This document shows, piece by piece, positions 52,085 through 60,451 of a stretch of DNA of 64,000 nt. Each line of letters opens with the position of its first letter. Positions within the stretch are counted from its first letter, which is position 1. Below the pieces are notes generated by a model, which saw only the letters and a program-made list of their open reading frames with translations, did no database searches and was not told where the DNA came from. The position numbers and the translations under genes are program-made. The stretch comes from RGIG5472 sp051867615 (GTDB taxonomy: Bacteria > Bacillota > Clostridia > Oscillospirales > Oscillospiraceae): contig JBJDYU010000018.1 in assembly GCA_051867615.1 (NCBI GenBank), forward strand, positions 6,498 through 70,497. Reading direction: 5' to 3'.

Positions 52085-52758
52085 GTCTCCGCCTCCAGGG
52101 CATAGCCCACCAGCCGCAGGGTGCGGATCTTCGCCGGAGCGTGGAGGAAGGTGAGCTTGCGCCGCAGAAAGGAGATATAGACCTCCACGTTGTTGTCCTC
52201 CGCGTCGGAGTCGTAGCCCCAGACCTTCAGCAAAATCTGCTCCTTCGGCACCACCTGCCCCCGGGAGAGGATCAGCAGCTCCATGATGTCAAACTCCTTG
52301 CGGGAGAGGCGGGTGGAGCGCTCGCCCACGGAGAGGGAGAATGTGGCGCGGTCCAGCGTTACGCCGGCGAAGGAGAGATTTTCCTCCGTCCGCACCGTGC
52401 CCCGGCGGCGGGTCAGCGCCCGCACGCAGGCAAGCAGCTCCTGCGGCTCGAAGGGCTTGGTGAGATAGTAGTCCGCGCCGCAGTCGAGACCGCAGACCTT
52501 GTCCGAGAGGTCGCTTTTTGCCGTCAGCAGCAGCACCGGCAGCGAGGAGCCGCCGCAGCGCAGGGCGCGCAGCACCGTAAAGCCGTCCTTTTTCGGCAGC
52601 ATCACGTCCAGGATCATCATGTCGTAGATGCCGCTCTGGGCGCTGTCGAGACCGCTCTCTCCGTCAAAGCAGAGGTCGGCGGTATAGCCCTGCCGCGTCA
52701 GCAGGGTGCCCAGCGTCTCCGCCAGGCGCTTTTCATCCTCCACCACTAAAATACGCAC
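52081..52758 (-). CDS. OmpR-family response regulator
   Basis: 225 residues from the GTG at 52758 (MRILVVEDEKRLAETLGTLL), with AAAGGAGG upstream. Receiver domain with phospho-acceptor D51 (MMILDVMLPKKDGF) and LTAKSD, then the winged-helix output domain (SRKEFDIMELLILSRGQVVP; DNNVEVYISFLRRKL). Partner of the downstream kinase, as in PhoB/CopR-like pairs; targets unknown. Confidence 0.94.
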   Translation of the reverse strand: MRILVVEDEKRLAETLGTLLTRQGYTADLCFDGESGLDSAQSGIYDMMILDVMLPKKDGFTVLRALRCGGSSLPVLLLTAKSDLSDKVCGLDCGADYYLTKPFEPQELLACVRALTRRRGTVRTEENLSFAGVTLDRATFSLSVGERSTRLSRKEFDIMELLILSRGQVVPKEQILLKVWGYDSDAEDNNVEVYISFLRRKLTFLHAPAKIRTLRLVGYALEAET

Positions 52759-52831
52759 AGGGGCCTCCTTTCCAGACAAACGAAGTGAATAAAATTACCT
52801 ATCGGCCACCCGCTTTTTCGGGAAATGCAGA

Positions 52832-52855
52832 AAGGGAGCCGTTTCCGGCTCCCTT
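52832..52855 (-). terminator. Terminator of the DUF4340 gene
   Basis: AAGGGAGCCG (52832-52841) pairs perfectly with CGGCTCCCTT (52846-52855), loop TTTC. On the minus strand a weak T-run follows (TTTCTGCATTT). Confidence 0.65.
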
Positions 52856-52861
52856 GTTGGT

Positions 52862-53830
52862 TCATTCAGCGTCCGCGGGCGCCAGAGCCAGCAGCGCCTC
52901 CACCGCGTCCTGCCGGAGGGCGTAGACGGCGGGAGACACGCTCCAGGAGGTGAAATAGCTCTCCTCGTCCCGCTGGTTGCCTATGGAGAGGGCCAGCGTG
53001 CAGGTGTGACCACCGGCGTCGCTGTACTCCACGGTTATTTTCACCGCCGGTTCCTTCAGTCCGCAGATCTTCAGGGATTCCGACGCCGGCTCCCACACCA
53101 CGCAGCCGTCAAAGGCGAGGGAGGACAGCTCCTCCAGAGCCGCGAGGAACGTTTCGTCCTCCGTCACGTCCTCGCTGCCGCAATACCAGCGCAGCGTTTC
53201 GCCCGCTTCCCGGGAGCGGTAGGTGACGGAGCTGCCGCCGCGCTCCAGGGTGAGGGAGGAGACGTTCTCCCGGCTCAGGGCGGGAAAGCTCTCCGGCAGG
53301 CACATCTCGTACAGGCCCCGGCGGACCTTGTCCACCAGATAGGAGCCGGCGAGATACACGGTGCCGTCATCCTCCGCGTACTTCATGTAGTAATACTCTC
53401 CGCCGTCCTTCATGGAGCCGAAGCTGAGAGAGACGGTCTCGCCGCCGGCGGTGGTGTACGCCGCCGTATAGGAGGGGAAGTCCAGACCGTAGGACTCCAG
53501 GTCCACGCTCTCGCCCATCGCCGCCGTCTCCGTGGGAGAGAAGCGGGAGAGCGCGCCCGCCAGCTCCTCCACCTTGCTGCTGTCCAGAGGGAAATCCTCG
53601 TCGGTCCAGCGCCACTGGCCGTTTTCGTCCCGGTGGAACTCCAGCGTCTCCTGCCCGTTGTTGCAGGTGAGGGCCACAATGGCGGAAGGCTCCGTCCCGG
53701 CGTCTTCCGTCCCCTCCCCGGCGGCGGGATCGTGGGCGTTTTTCCAGGAGCGGACGATGAAAAAGAGGAGTACGCCGGCGATCAGAACCAGCGCCAGGAC
53801 CTCCAATACACGTTTGATGCGATAACTCAT
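52862..53830 (-). CDS. DUF4340-domain membrane-anchored protein
   Basis: 322 residues from the ATG at 53830 (MSYRIKRVLEVLALVLIAGV), behind AAAAGGAG. One N-terminal membrane helix (about 5-25), an acidic linker, then the extracellular DUF4340 region (VALTCNNGQETLEFHRDENG; DLESYGLDFPSYTAAYTTAG). DUF4340 proteins are often found beside gliding-type ABC transporters (GldG); none is here, so its role is unknown. A promoter lies at 53893-53921. Confidence 0.75.
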   Translation of the reverse strand: MSYRIKRVLEVLALVLIAGVLLFFIVRSWKNAHDPAAGEGTEDAGTEPSAIVALTCNNGQETLEFHRDENGQWRWTDEDFPLDSSKVEELAGALSRFSPTETAAMGESVDLESYGLDFPSYTAAYTTAGGETVSLSFGSMKDGGEYYYMKYAEDDGTVYLAGSYLVDKVRRGLYEMCLPESFPALSRENVSSLTLERGGSSVTYRSREAGETLRWYCGSEDVTEDETFLAALEELSSLAFDGCVVWEPASESLKICGLKEPAVKITVEYSDAGGHTCTLALSIGNQRDEESYFTSWSVSPAVYALRQDAVEALLALAPADAE

Positions 53831-53892
53831 AGGGAACTCCTTTTGCTCGCGAAAATGAAACACGGACAGCCCCCTCGGGGGCCTACGGGGAA

Positions 53893-53921
53893 ATAGTAAC
53901 AGAAGTTACAAAAAGAGTCAA
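53893..53921 (-). promoter_or_regulatory. Putative promoter of the DUF4340 gene
   Basis: Minus strand: TTGACT (53916-53921), 17-base spacer, TACTAT (53893-53898). Confidence 0.7.
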
Positions 53922-53964
53922 GCCGGGGCCGTGCAAAATCCCTCTCGCAATGCGTGGCAAGTTG

Positions 53965-53973
53965 TGCTATACT
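53965..53973 (+). promoter_or_regulatory. Putative extended -10 promoter of the VTC gene
   Basis: Extended -10 TGCTATACT (53965-53973), preceded at 17 bases by TCGCAA, a poor -35. It lies about 50 bases before the VTC start and diverges from the DUF4340 promoter. Confidence 0.5.
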
Positions 53974-54025
53974 GAATCGGATAAAGCAGGATCGGGGATG
54001 GCCCGGGAAGGAGGCGTGAAGCGGC

Positions 54026-54751
54026 ATGGGGGGAAAGATCGAGAAGAATTTCCGGCGCACGGAGAAGAAATACCTGCTCGCTCCTTCGGAGTACGAGACG
54101 GTGCGGCGGGCGCTGGAGCCCTATATGCAGGAGGACGAGTACGGCCTGAGCCTGATCTTGAGCCTGTACTACGACACGGAGGATTACGCCCTCATCCGCC
54201 GCTCGCTGGAAAAGCCGGTCTACAAGGAAAAGCTCCGCCTGCGGAGCTACGGCGTGCCGAAGGACGGCGACGCGGTATTTTTGGAGATCAAGAAAAAATC
54301 CCGGGGCGTGGTGTATAAGCGCCGTGTGACCCTGCCCGCCGCGCAGGCGGCGGAGTATCTCGCCGGAGGGCCGAAGCCCGAGGGCAAGGGCCAGATCATG
54401 GAGGAGATCGACTGGATGGTGGAGCGCTACCGGCCCCGGCCCGCGGCGGTGATCGCCACGGACCGTCTGGCCCTGTTCGGGCGGGAGGACCCCGCCCTGC
54501 GCGTCACCTTCGACTTCAACCCCCGGGGCCGGACGGAGGCGCTGGACCTCCGGCTGGGGGACGCGGGAGAGCCGCTGCTGGAGGAGGGGCTGGTGCTGAT
54601 GGAGCTGAAGGTCAGCGCCGCCGCGCCGCTGTGGCTGGCGGAGCTGCTGAGCCGGGAAAAGCTGTATCCCCGGTCGTTTTCCAAATACGGGACCTGTTAC
54701 CGCCGGGCGCTGCTGCCCCGGCTGCTGAGCGAGGAGGAATGTTATGTTTAA
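54026..54751 (+). CDS. VTC-domain polyphosphate polymerase-like protein
   Basis: 241 residues starting MGGKIEKNFRRTEKKYLLAP, behind AAGGAGG. The CYTH/VTC tunnel fold is indicated by the basic and acidic pattern RRTEKKY, SLYYDTEDY, KEKLRLRSYG, FLEIKKKSRGVVYKRR and the late LMELKVS and FSKYGTCYRR. In yeast the VTC catalytic domain makes polyphosphate from ATP; bacterial homologues are thought to do likewise. The membrane partner DUF4956 is encoded next and overlaps it by 8 bases, so both likely form one unit. Confidence 0.88.
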   Translation: MGGKIEKNFRRTEKKYLLAPSEYETVRRALEPYMQEDEYGLSLILSLYYDTEDYALIRRSLEKPVYKEKLRLRSYGVPKDGDAVFLEIKKKSRGVVYKRRVTLPAAQAAEYLAGGPKPEGKGQIMEEIDWMVERYRPRPAAVIATDRLALFGREDPALRVTFDFNPRGRTEALDLRLGDAGEPLLEEGLVLMELKVSAAAPLWLAELLSREKLYPRSFSKYGTCYRRALLPRLLSEEECYV

Positions 54752-55409
54752 CTCTGTATTGACCGGGAGCATGAATCTGACCGCCTTCTGCCTCTGCGTG
54801 GGAGCGGCGGTCTGCCTGGGACTGCTGAACGCCGGTATTTTTATGTACCGCAACCGCTACTCCGCGGGCTTCGTCATGACGTTGACGCTGCTCTGTCCCA
54901 TGGTGGCGGTGGTCATCATGCTGGTGAACGGCAACATCGGCGCGGGCGTGGCGGTGGCCGGCACCTTCAGCCTGATCCGCTTCCGCTCCGCCCCCGGCAC
55001 CGCCCGGGAGATCGGGAGCCTGTTCCTCTCCGTCGCCATCGGCATCGCCTGCGGCATGGGCTATATCGGCGTGGCGGCGCTGTCCTTCGTCATTCTGGCG
55101 GCGGTGACGCTGCTGCTGGTGGCCCTGCGCTTCGGGGAGAGCAACGGCACGGAGAAGGAGCTGCGCATCACCATCCCGGAGGATCTGGAGTACGACGAGA
55201 TGTTTGACGACCTGTTCGGGAAATATACCAGCTTTCACCGCCTGGACCGGGTCAAGACCGTGAACATGGGCACCATGTACGAGCTGCGCTACACCATTGT
55301 GCTGCGGGAGGCGAAAAAGAGCAAGGAGCTGATCGACGCCATCCGCTGCCGCAACGGAAACCTCCCCGTTTCCTGCGGCATCCAGCGGCTGGAGGACACG
55401 AAGCTGTAA
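54744..55409 (+). CDS. DUF4956 membrane protein, partner of VTC protein
   Basis: 221 residues. About four membrane helices (MNLTAFCLCVGAAVCLGLL; AGFVMTLTLLCPMVAVVIML; IGSLFLSVAIGIACGMGYIG; ALSFVILAAVTLLLVAL), followed by a cytoplasmic beta-alpha-beta domain (RITIPEDLEYDEMFDDLF; YELRYTIVLREA) typical of the MgtC-like/DUF4956 group. Commonly paired with VTC genes; presumably anchors or exports polyphosphate, unproven. Overlaps VTC by 8 bases; followed by a strong terminator. Confidence 0.87.
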   Translation: MFNSVLTGSMNLTAFCLCVGAAVCLGLLNAGIFMYRNRYSAGFVMTLTLLCPMVAVVIMLVNGNIGAGVAVAGTFSLIRFRSAPGTAREIGSLFLSVAIGIACGMGYIGVAALSFVILAAVTLLLVALRFGESNGTEKELRITIPEDLEYDEMFDDLFGKYTSFHRLDRVKTVNMGTMYELRYTIVLREAKKSKELIDAIRCRNGNLPVSCGIQRLEDTKL

Positions 55410-55430
55410 AACAAAAAGCGAAAAGAGAAC

Positions 55431-55463
55431 GGGCGGGACTGCACGGCAGTCCCGCCCTTTTTT
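55431..55463 (+). terminator. Terminator of the VTC-DUF4956 operon
   Basis: GGGCGGGACTGC (55431-55442) pairs perfectly with GCAGTCCCGCCC (55446-55457), loop ACG, followed by T6. Confidence 0.92.
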
Positions 55464-55473
55464 CGTTTATACT

Positions 55474-55622
55474 AGACTCCCATGAAAAGTAGACAAAGTC
55501 TACTTTTCATAGCGCGTTAGCGCGTCGGAGTCTGCATAAGACGGCATCTGCGCTCTTAGCGCAGATGGGCGACGCTTTAAGCGGCGCCTTTCCAATAAAA
55601 AGTGTCTGCTTTTTATTGGAAA
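55474..55622. repeat. Array of perfect hairpins including a three-way junction
   Basis: No gene was seen between the DUF4956 and prmA stops (219 bases). AGACTCC (55474-55480) pairs with GGAGTCT (55527-55533) and encloses a perfect 13-base hairpin (55482-55494 with 55498-55510, loop AAA) and a short CGCG hairpin. Next come a perfect 10-base hairpin CATCTGCGCT/AGCGCAGATG (55545-55567) and a perfect 14-base hairpin TTTCCAATAAAAAG/CTTTTTATTGGAAA (55589-55622). The last can act as a prmA terminator; the rest is unexplained. Confidence 0.7.
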
Positions 55623-55628
55623 ATAGTA

Positions 55629-56582
55629 TTACTCACAGAGATACGAGAACCAGCCCTCGCTGCTCCGCTCCTCCGCTACCCGCCAGCCGGCGTCAAGCAG
55701 CCGCTGCTTCACCTCCGCCGCCCGGTCGTCGATGATGCCGGAGCAGAGGAACTTGCCGCCCGCTTTCAGGTAGGGCCGCACGTGGGGCGCGAGGCCGATG
55801 ATGACGTCGGAGACGATGTTCGCCACGACCAGGTCGTAGCCGCCGCCGATGGCCTGCTTCAGCCCCTCGTCCGAGAGCACATCCCCCGTGCGGACGGTGT
55901 AGCGGTCCCGGCCCACGCCGTTGAGGGCGGCGTTCTCATAGGCCACCGTCTCGCACTTTTCGTCGATGTCGCAGGCAAAGGCCCGCGCCGCCCCCAGGCG
56001 CAGCGCCGCGATGGAGAGGATGCCGCTGCCGCAGCCAAGGTCCAGCACCGCCTCGCCGCCGTGGATGTGCTTCTCCAGCGCCGTCAGGCAGAGCCGCGTG
56101 GTGGCGTGGCTGCCAGTGCCGAACGTGAGCCCCGGATTCAGGATCAGCGTCACCCGGCCGCCCGCCTCCGCCGTCTCCCACTCCGGAATGACCAGCAGGC
56201 GCTCGCCGATCTCCATGGGCTTATAATACTGCTTCCAGTTGTTCTCCCAGTCGCTGTCCTTTACCCCCTCCAGCGACAGCGCCAGCGTCCCAAGATCGCC
56301 CTGCTCTCTTTGCAGGGCGCTGAGAGAGATGCGCACCGCCGTCACGGTCTCCCTCGCGGCGGCGTCGTCCGCGAGATAGAAGGTGACGCGGCTCACGCCC
56401 GCCATCTTTTTCTGCAGTTCCTCGTCCACATAGTCCCAATACTGGTGGTTGTGCTCCAGAAACTCCTGAAAGTCCGTCTCGTCGTCGATGACCACGCTGT
56501 CGATGCCAAGGGAAGACAGCATGGCGGTGACGGGCTCCAGCCCCCGGTGATTGGTGTCGATGTGCAGTGCCAGCCAGTTCAT
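55629..56582 (-). CDS. prmA: Ribosomal protein L11 methyltransferase
   Basis: Trimethylates L11 lysines and N-terminus. 317 residues. N-terminal substrate-recognition domain (MNWLALHIDTNHRGLEPVTA), linker, then SAM domain with VLDLGCGSGILSIAALRLGA and the conserved DLVVANIVSDVI (NPPY-type motif analogue). Typical GTGSHATT motif upstream of the fold. Start behind GGGGAGG, 58 bases after mnmE. Confidence 0.94.
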   Translation of the reverse strand: MNWLALHIDTNHRGLEPVTAMLSSLGIDSVVIDDETDFQEFLEHNHQYWDYVDEELQKKMAGVSRVTFYLADDAAARETVTAVRISLSALQREQGDLGTLALSLEGVKDSDWENNWKQYYKPMEIGERLLVIPEWETAEAGGRVTLILNPGLTFGTGSHATTRLCLTALEKHIHGGEAVLDLGCGSGILSIAALRLGAARAFACDIDEKCETVAYENAALNGVGRDRYTVRTGDVLSDEGLKQAIGGGYDLVVANIVSDVIIGLAPHVRPYLKAGGKFLCSGIIDDRAAEVKQRLLDAGWRVAEERSSEGWFSYLCE

Positions 56583-56640
56583 AAAAAACCTCCCCGCGCC
56601 GCAAGGCGCGCCGTATCAAAAGCAGAATGGGCTGAAGCCC

Positions 56641-58014
56641 TTATTTTCCCACGCAGAAGCGGGAGAAAATGGAGTGCACCAGGTCCTCCCGCAGGGTCTT
56701 GCCCGTCAGCTCCCCCAGGGCGCTGAGGGCCTCCTCCGTGTCCGTCAGAATGGCGTCCGCCGTGAGCCCCGCGTCATAGGCGCCTTTCGCCCGGCGCAGC
56801 GCCGCGAGGGCCCGCTCCACCGCGTCCGCCTGCCGGGGATTGGTGAGGAGCGTCCCGCCCGCCTCCGGCTGGGTGGGATACAATTCGCGCACCGCGTTCT
56901 CCAGCGCGTCCAGCCCCTCCCCGGTGACGGAGGAGAGGGCCACGCTTGCGGCGGGGGCAGGCCCTCCGCCTACCACGCCGATGGAGCGGGCTTTCGTGTC
57001 CCAGAGATCGCATTTGGAGAAAACCGCGATCCAGTGCGGACTTTTCGCAGCCAGACGCAAGACCTCCCGATCTTCCGGCGTCAGGGGAACGGAGCCGTCC
57101 ACCACCGCCAGCACCAAATCGGCGCTCTCCACAGCCGCCCGGGCACGCTCCACACCCATGCGCTCCACCGCGTCCTCCGTGTCCCGGATGCCGGCGGTGT
57201 CGATGAGCCGCAGCAGCACGCCGCCCACCACGGCCTTTTCCTCCACCGTGTCCCGGGTGGTGCCCGCCACCTCCGTGACGATGGCCCGGTCATAGCCCAC
57301 GAGGGCGTTGAGCAGAGAGGATTTGCCCACGTTGGGACGGCCCAGCAGCACCGTGGAGACGCCCTGCTTCAGCACCCGGCCCCGGGAAAAGCTCCCGAGC
57401 AGAGCGGCAAGCTCCTCCTCCGCAAAGGAAAGGGCTGCTTCAATCTCCTCCCGGCGCAAATCCTCGATGTCCTCGTCCGGGTAGTCCACCACGGCGTAGA
57501 AGCGGGCGGCCACGTCCATGAGCCGCTGATACACCGCCTCAACGCGCCGGCGGAGGGAGCCGCCCAGCTGCGCCGCGGCGTTTTTCACGGCGGCGGCGGT
57601 CTCGGCGGAGAGCAGGTCCGCCGCGGCTTCCGCCTCGGTCAGGTCCATGCGGCCATTTAAGAAAGCCCGGCGGGTGAATTCACCCGCCTCCGCCTGCCGC
57701 GCGCCCGCAGCGAACAGGACTTCCAGCGCGAGACGCAGCACCAGCGGCGAGCCGTGGCAGTACAGCTCCGCGCTGTCCTCGCCGGTATAGCTGCGCGGCG
57801 CGGGAAAGCGCACCGCGAGACAGCGGTCCACCGTCTCGCCGGCAGCGGTGCGCAGCTCGCCATAGACCATGGAGCGGTCCGCCTGCTCCGCCATAGGGCG
57901 GCCGAGAGGGCGAAAGACCCGGTCCAGCACTTCGAAGGCGCGCTCTCCGCTGATGCGGATCACGCCGATGGCGGCGGCGCCGGGGGCGGTGGCGATGGCG
58001 GCGATGGTGTCCAT
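56641..58014 (-). CDS. mnmE: tRNA modification GTPase MnmE
   Basis: Modifies U34 of certain tRNAs with MnmG. 457 residues. Formyl-THF-binding N-terminus (MDTIAAIATAPGAAAIGVIR), helical domain, Ras-like G domain with P-loop GRPNVGKSS at 225-233, EVAGTTRDTVEE and DTAGIRD, and the C-terminal FCVGK with the catalytic Cys. Its usual partner mnmG is not in the window, and it lies about 49 kb from jag, beside which it usually sits. Confidence 0.96.
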   Translation of the reverse strand: MDTIAAIATAPGAAAIGVIRISGERAFEVLDRVFRPLGRPMAEQADRSMVYGELRTAAGETVDRCLAVRFPAPRSYTGEDSAELYCHGSPLVLRLALEVLFAAGARQAEAGEFTRRAFLNGRMDLTEAEAAADLLSAETAAAVKNAAAQLGGSLRRRVEAVYQRLMDVAARFYAVVDYPDEDIEDLRREEIEAALSFAEEELAALLGSFSRGRVLKQGVSTVLLGRPNVGKSSLLNALVGYDRAIVTEVAGTTRDTVEEKAVVGGVLLRLIDTAGIRDTEDAVERMGVERARAAVESADLVLAVVDGSVPLTPEDREVLRLAAKSPHWIAVFSKCDLWDTKARSIGVVGGGPAPAASVALSSVTGEGLDALENAVRELYPTQPEAGGTLLTNPRQADAVERALAALRRAKGAYDAGLTADAILTDTEEALSALGELTGKTLREDLVHSIFSRFCVGK

Positions 58015-58070
58015 AGCTGTCTCCTTTCCAAAAAAAACGCTGTACGGGCGGGGTTGTCCGCCCGGCGGGA

Positions 58071-58102
58071 TGAAAAGAGGGCGGGCGCAGCGCCCGCCCT
58101 CT
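58071..58102 (-). terminator. Terminator of pnp
   Basis: AGAGGGCGGGCG (58076-58087) pairs perfectly with CGCCCGCCCTCT (58091-58102). The minus strand continues TTTTCATC. It lies 14 bases beyond the pnp stop and separates it from mnmE. Confidence 0.8.
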
Positions 58103-58115
58103 GAAAGGTGCGAAA

Positions 58116-60263
58116 TTACTTCTTTTCCTCCGCCTGGAGCGCCTTGATCTCCTTCAGCGCGTCCTTGCGTGAGAGGTTCCAGCGGCCCTTCTCGTCGATC
58201 TCCATGAACTTGACCCAGATCATGTCGCCGACGGAGACGGCGTCCTCCACCTTCTCGATGCGGTTTTCCGCGAGCTTGGAGATATGCACCAGGCCGTCCT
58301 TGCCGGGAGCGATCTCCACGAAAGCGCCGAAGGTCATCAGGCGCACCACGCGGCCGTAGTACAGCTTGCCGATCTCAGGCACGAAAACGATGTCGTCGAT
58401 GCACTTCTTGGCAGCGTAGCAGCTGTCGGCGTTGACGGCGGAGATGACGATGGTGCCGTCGTCGTCGATATCGATCTTGGCGCCGGTGTCGGCCACGATC
58501 TTCTGGATGACCTTGCCGCCGGAGCCGATGACCTCGCGGATGCGGTCGGGATCGATCTTCATGGTGATGGTCTTGGGCGCGTAGGGGGAGACCTCAGGCC
58601 GCGGCTCCGCGATGCAGGGCAGCATGATCTCGTCAAGGATCTTGCAGCGGGCGTCGTAGGTGATGTCCAGCGCTTCCTTAATGATCTCCATGGTCAGGCC
58701 GTCGTTCTTCAGGTCCATCTGAATGGCGGTGATGCCCTTCTTGGTGCCGCCCACCTTGAAGTCCATCTCGCCGTGGAAGTCCTCCACGCCCTGAATGTCG
58801 ATGAAGGTGGTGAAGGAGCCGTCGTCGTCCTGGATCAGGCCGCAGGAGATGCCGGCCACGGGGGCCTTGATGGGCACGCCTGCGTCCATGAGGGCCAGGG
58901 TACTGCCGCAGATGGAGCCCTGGGAGGTGGAGCCGTTGGAGGAGAGGACCTCGCTGACCACGCGGATGGAATAGGGGAACTCCTCCACGCTCGGCAGGAC
59001 GGGCAGCAGGGCCCGCTCCGCCAGCGCGCCGTGACCGATCTCGCGGCGGCCGGGGCTGCGGGCGGGCTTGGCCTCGCCCACGCTGTAGCCGGGGAAGTTA
59101 TAGTGGTGCATATAGCGTTTTTCCGTCTCCTCCCAGATGGTGTCCAGCTTCTGGTTGGCGGAAAGGGTGTCGAGGGTCACGACGCTGAGGACCTGGGTCT
59201 GGCCGCGGGTAAACAGGCCCGAGCCGTGGACACGGGGCAGCACGCCCACTTCCGCGGCGAGGGGCCGGATCTCGTTGCGCTGGCGGCCGTCCACACGGTG
59301 ACCCTCCAGCAGCCAGGCCTTGACGATCTTCTTCTGGAACTTATAGGTGATCTCCTCGAGATACTTGTCCATGTCGGGATATTCTTCCGCGAACAGCTCG
59401 TGCCAGTGGTCCATCAGCACGTTCCAGCGGGCCTCCCGCACGTTCTTGTCGTCGGTGTCCATGGCGGCCTTGGCCTCGTCCATGGTGGCGGCCACGATCT
59501 TGTCGAACAGCTCCTGGTTGAAGTCGGCGTGGGGATAGTCGAACTTGGGCTTGCCGATCTCGGCGACCATCTGGTTGATGAGATTGATCTGGTCCTGGTT
59601 GACCTTGTGGGCCAGCTGGATGGCCTCAAACATCTTGTCGTTGGGGACCTCGTTGGCGCCGGCTTCGATCATGACCACCTTCTTGTCGGTGGAGACCACG
59701 GTCACGTCCAGATCGGAAACCTGCCGCTGCTCGCTGCTGGGGTTCACCACCAGCTCACCGTCCACCAGACCCACCTTCACGGCGCCCACGGGGCCGTTCC
59801 AGGGAATGTCGGAGATGGCGAGGGCGGCGGAGGTGCCGATGAGGGCGGCCACCTCGGGGCTGCAGTCGTGATCCACGCTCATGACGGTGGCCATGATGGA
59901 AACATCGTTGCGGAAGTCATAGGGGAACAGGGGGCGGATGGGGCGGTCGATGACGCGGGAGGTCAGGATGCCCTTCTCGCCGGGACGGCCCTCGCGGCGG
60001 TTGAAGCTGCCGGGGATGCGGCCCACGGCGTAGAGCTTTTCCTCAAAGTCCACGCTCAGGGGGAAGAAGTCGATGCCGTCCCGGGGCTTGGCGGAAGCGG
60101 TGGCGGTGACGAGAATGGTGGTGTCGCCGTAGGTCACGAGGACGGCGGCGTTGGCCAGCTCCGCCAGCTTGCCCACCTCAAGGGTGAGGGGCCGGCCGGC
60201 CAGATCCATGCTGTACTTTTTGTAGTTGGGGAACTGGCGGTGGGTGATGATGGTGCTGTACAT
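58116..60263 (-). CDS. pnp: Polyribonucleotide nucleotidyltransferase (PNPase)
   Basis: Phosphorolytic 3'-5' exoribonuclease, trimeric, part of RNA decay. 715 residues. First RNase PH domain (GRPLTLEVGKLAELANAAVL), helical linker, second RNase PH domain with SGSTFTRGQTQVL-like GSGLFTRGQTQVLSVVTL, KH domain (IGSGGKVIQKIVADTGAKID) and S1 domain at the end (GKLYYGRVVRLMTFGAFVEI). Start MYSTIITHRQFPNYKKYSMD behind AAAGGAGA. 188 bases after rpsO, the usual partner. Confidence 0.97.
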   Translation of the reverse strand: MYSTIITHRQFPNYKKYSMDLAGRPLTLEVGKLAELANAAVLVTYGDTTILVTATASAKPRDGIDFFPLSVDFEEKLYAVGRIPGSFNRREGRPGEKGILTSRVIDRPIRPLFPYDFRNDVSIMATVMSVDHDCSPEVAALIGTSAALAISDIPWNGPVGAVKVGLVDGELVVNPSSEQRQVSDLDVTVVSTDKKVVMIEAGANEVPNDKMFEAIQLAHKVNQDQINLINQMVAEIGKPKFDYPHADFNQELFDKIVAATMDEAKAAMDTDDKNVREARWNVLMDHWHELFAEEYPDMDKYLEEITYKFQKKIVKAWLLEGHRVDGRQRNEIRPLAAEVGVLPRVHGSGLFTRGQTQVLSVVTLDTLSANQKLDTIWEETEKRYMHHYNFPGYSVGEAKPARSPGRREIGHGALAERALLPVLPSVEEFPYSIRVVSEVLSSNGSTSQGSICGSTLALMDAGVPIKAPVAGISCGLIQDDDGSFTTFIDIQGVEDFHGEMDFKVGGTKKGITAIQMDLKNDGLTMEIIKEALDITYDARCKILDEIMLPCIAEPRPEVSPYAPKTITMKIDPDRIREVIGSGGKVIQKIVADTGAKIDIDDDGTIVISAVNADSCYAAKKCIDDIVFVPEIGKLYYGRVVRLMTFGAFVEIAPGKDGLVHISKLAENRIEKVEDAVSVGDMIWVKFMEIDEKGRWNLSRKDALKEIKALQAEEKK

Positions 60264-60303
60264 GGCTTGTCTCCTTTCAGAATATGTACCGGACGGAGAC
60301 GGC

Positions 60304-60361
60304 GCTTTAGCACTTGACTCCGCCGCCGAAAAAGCTCGGCAGTGCAGTCAACTGCTAAAAG
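60304..60361. other. Long-spacer inverted repeat in the rpsO-pnp gap
   Basis: GCTTTAGCACTTGACT (60304-60319) is nearly complementary to AGTCAACTGCTAAAAGC (60345-60361) with a 25-base spacer that itself carries a GCCG/CGGC stem. In other bacteria the rpsO-pnp leader is an RNase III site for autoregulation; this element is a candidate for that role. Confidence 0.55.
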
Positions 60362-60409
60362 CGGCGGCGTTCTCCGCCGGCGGATGGCGCGGGGCTGCGA
60401 AGAATGGAA

Positions 60410-60441
60410 AAAGGCGCGGGGAAAGAGACTTCCCCCGCGCG
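60410..60441 (-). terminator. Terminator of rpsO
   Basis: GCGCGGGG (60414-60421) pairs with CCCCGCGC (60433-60440). Minus strand: stem followed by CTTTTTCC. Lies 11 bases beyond the rpsO stop, so most rpsO transcription should stop before pnp. Confidence 0.7.
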
Positions 60442-60451
60442 GTATACCCGA

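Noticed and set aside
58284..60317. 677-codon plus-strand open frame over pnp
   Set aside because: Shadow of pnp, Gly/Val/His/Asp-rich and with no ribosome binding site.
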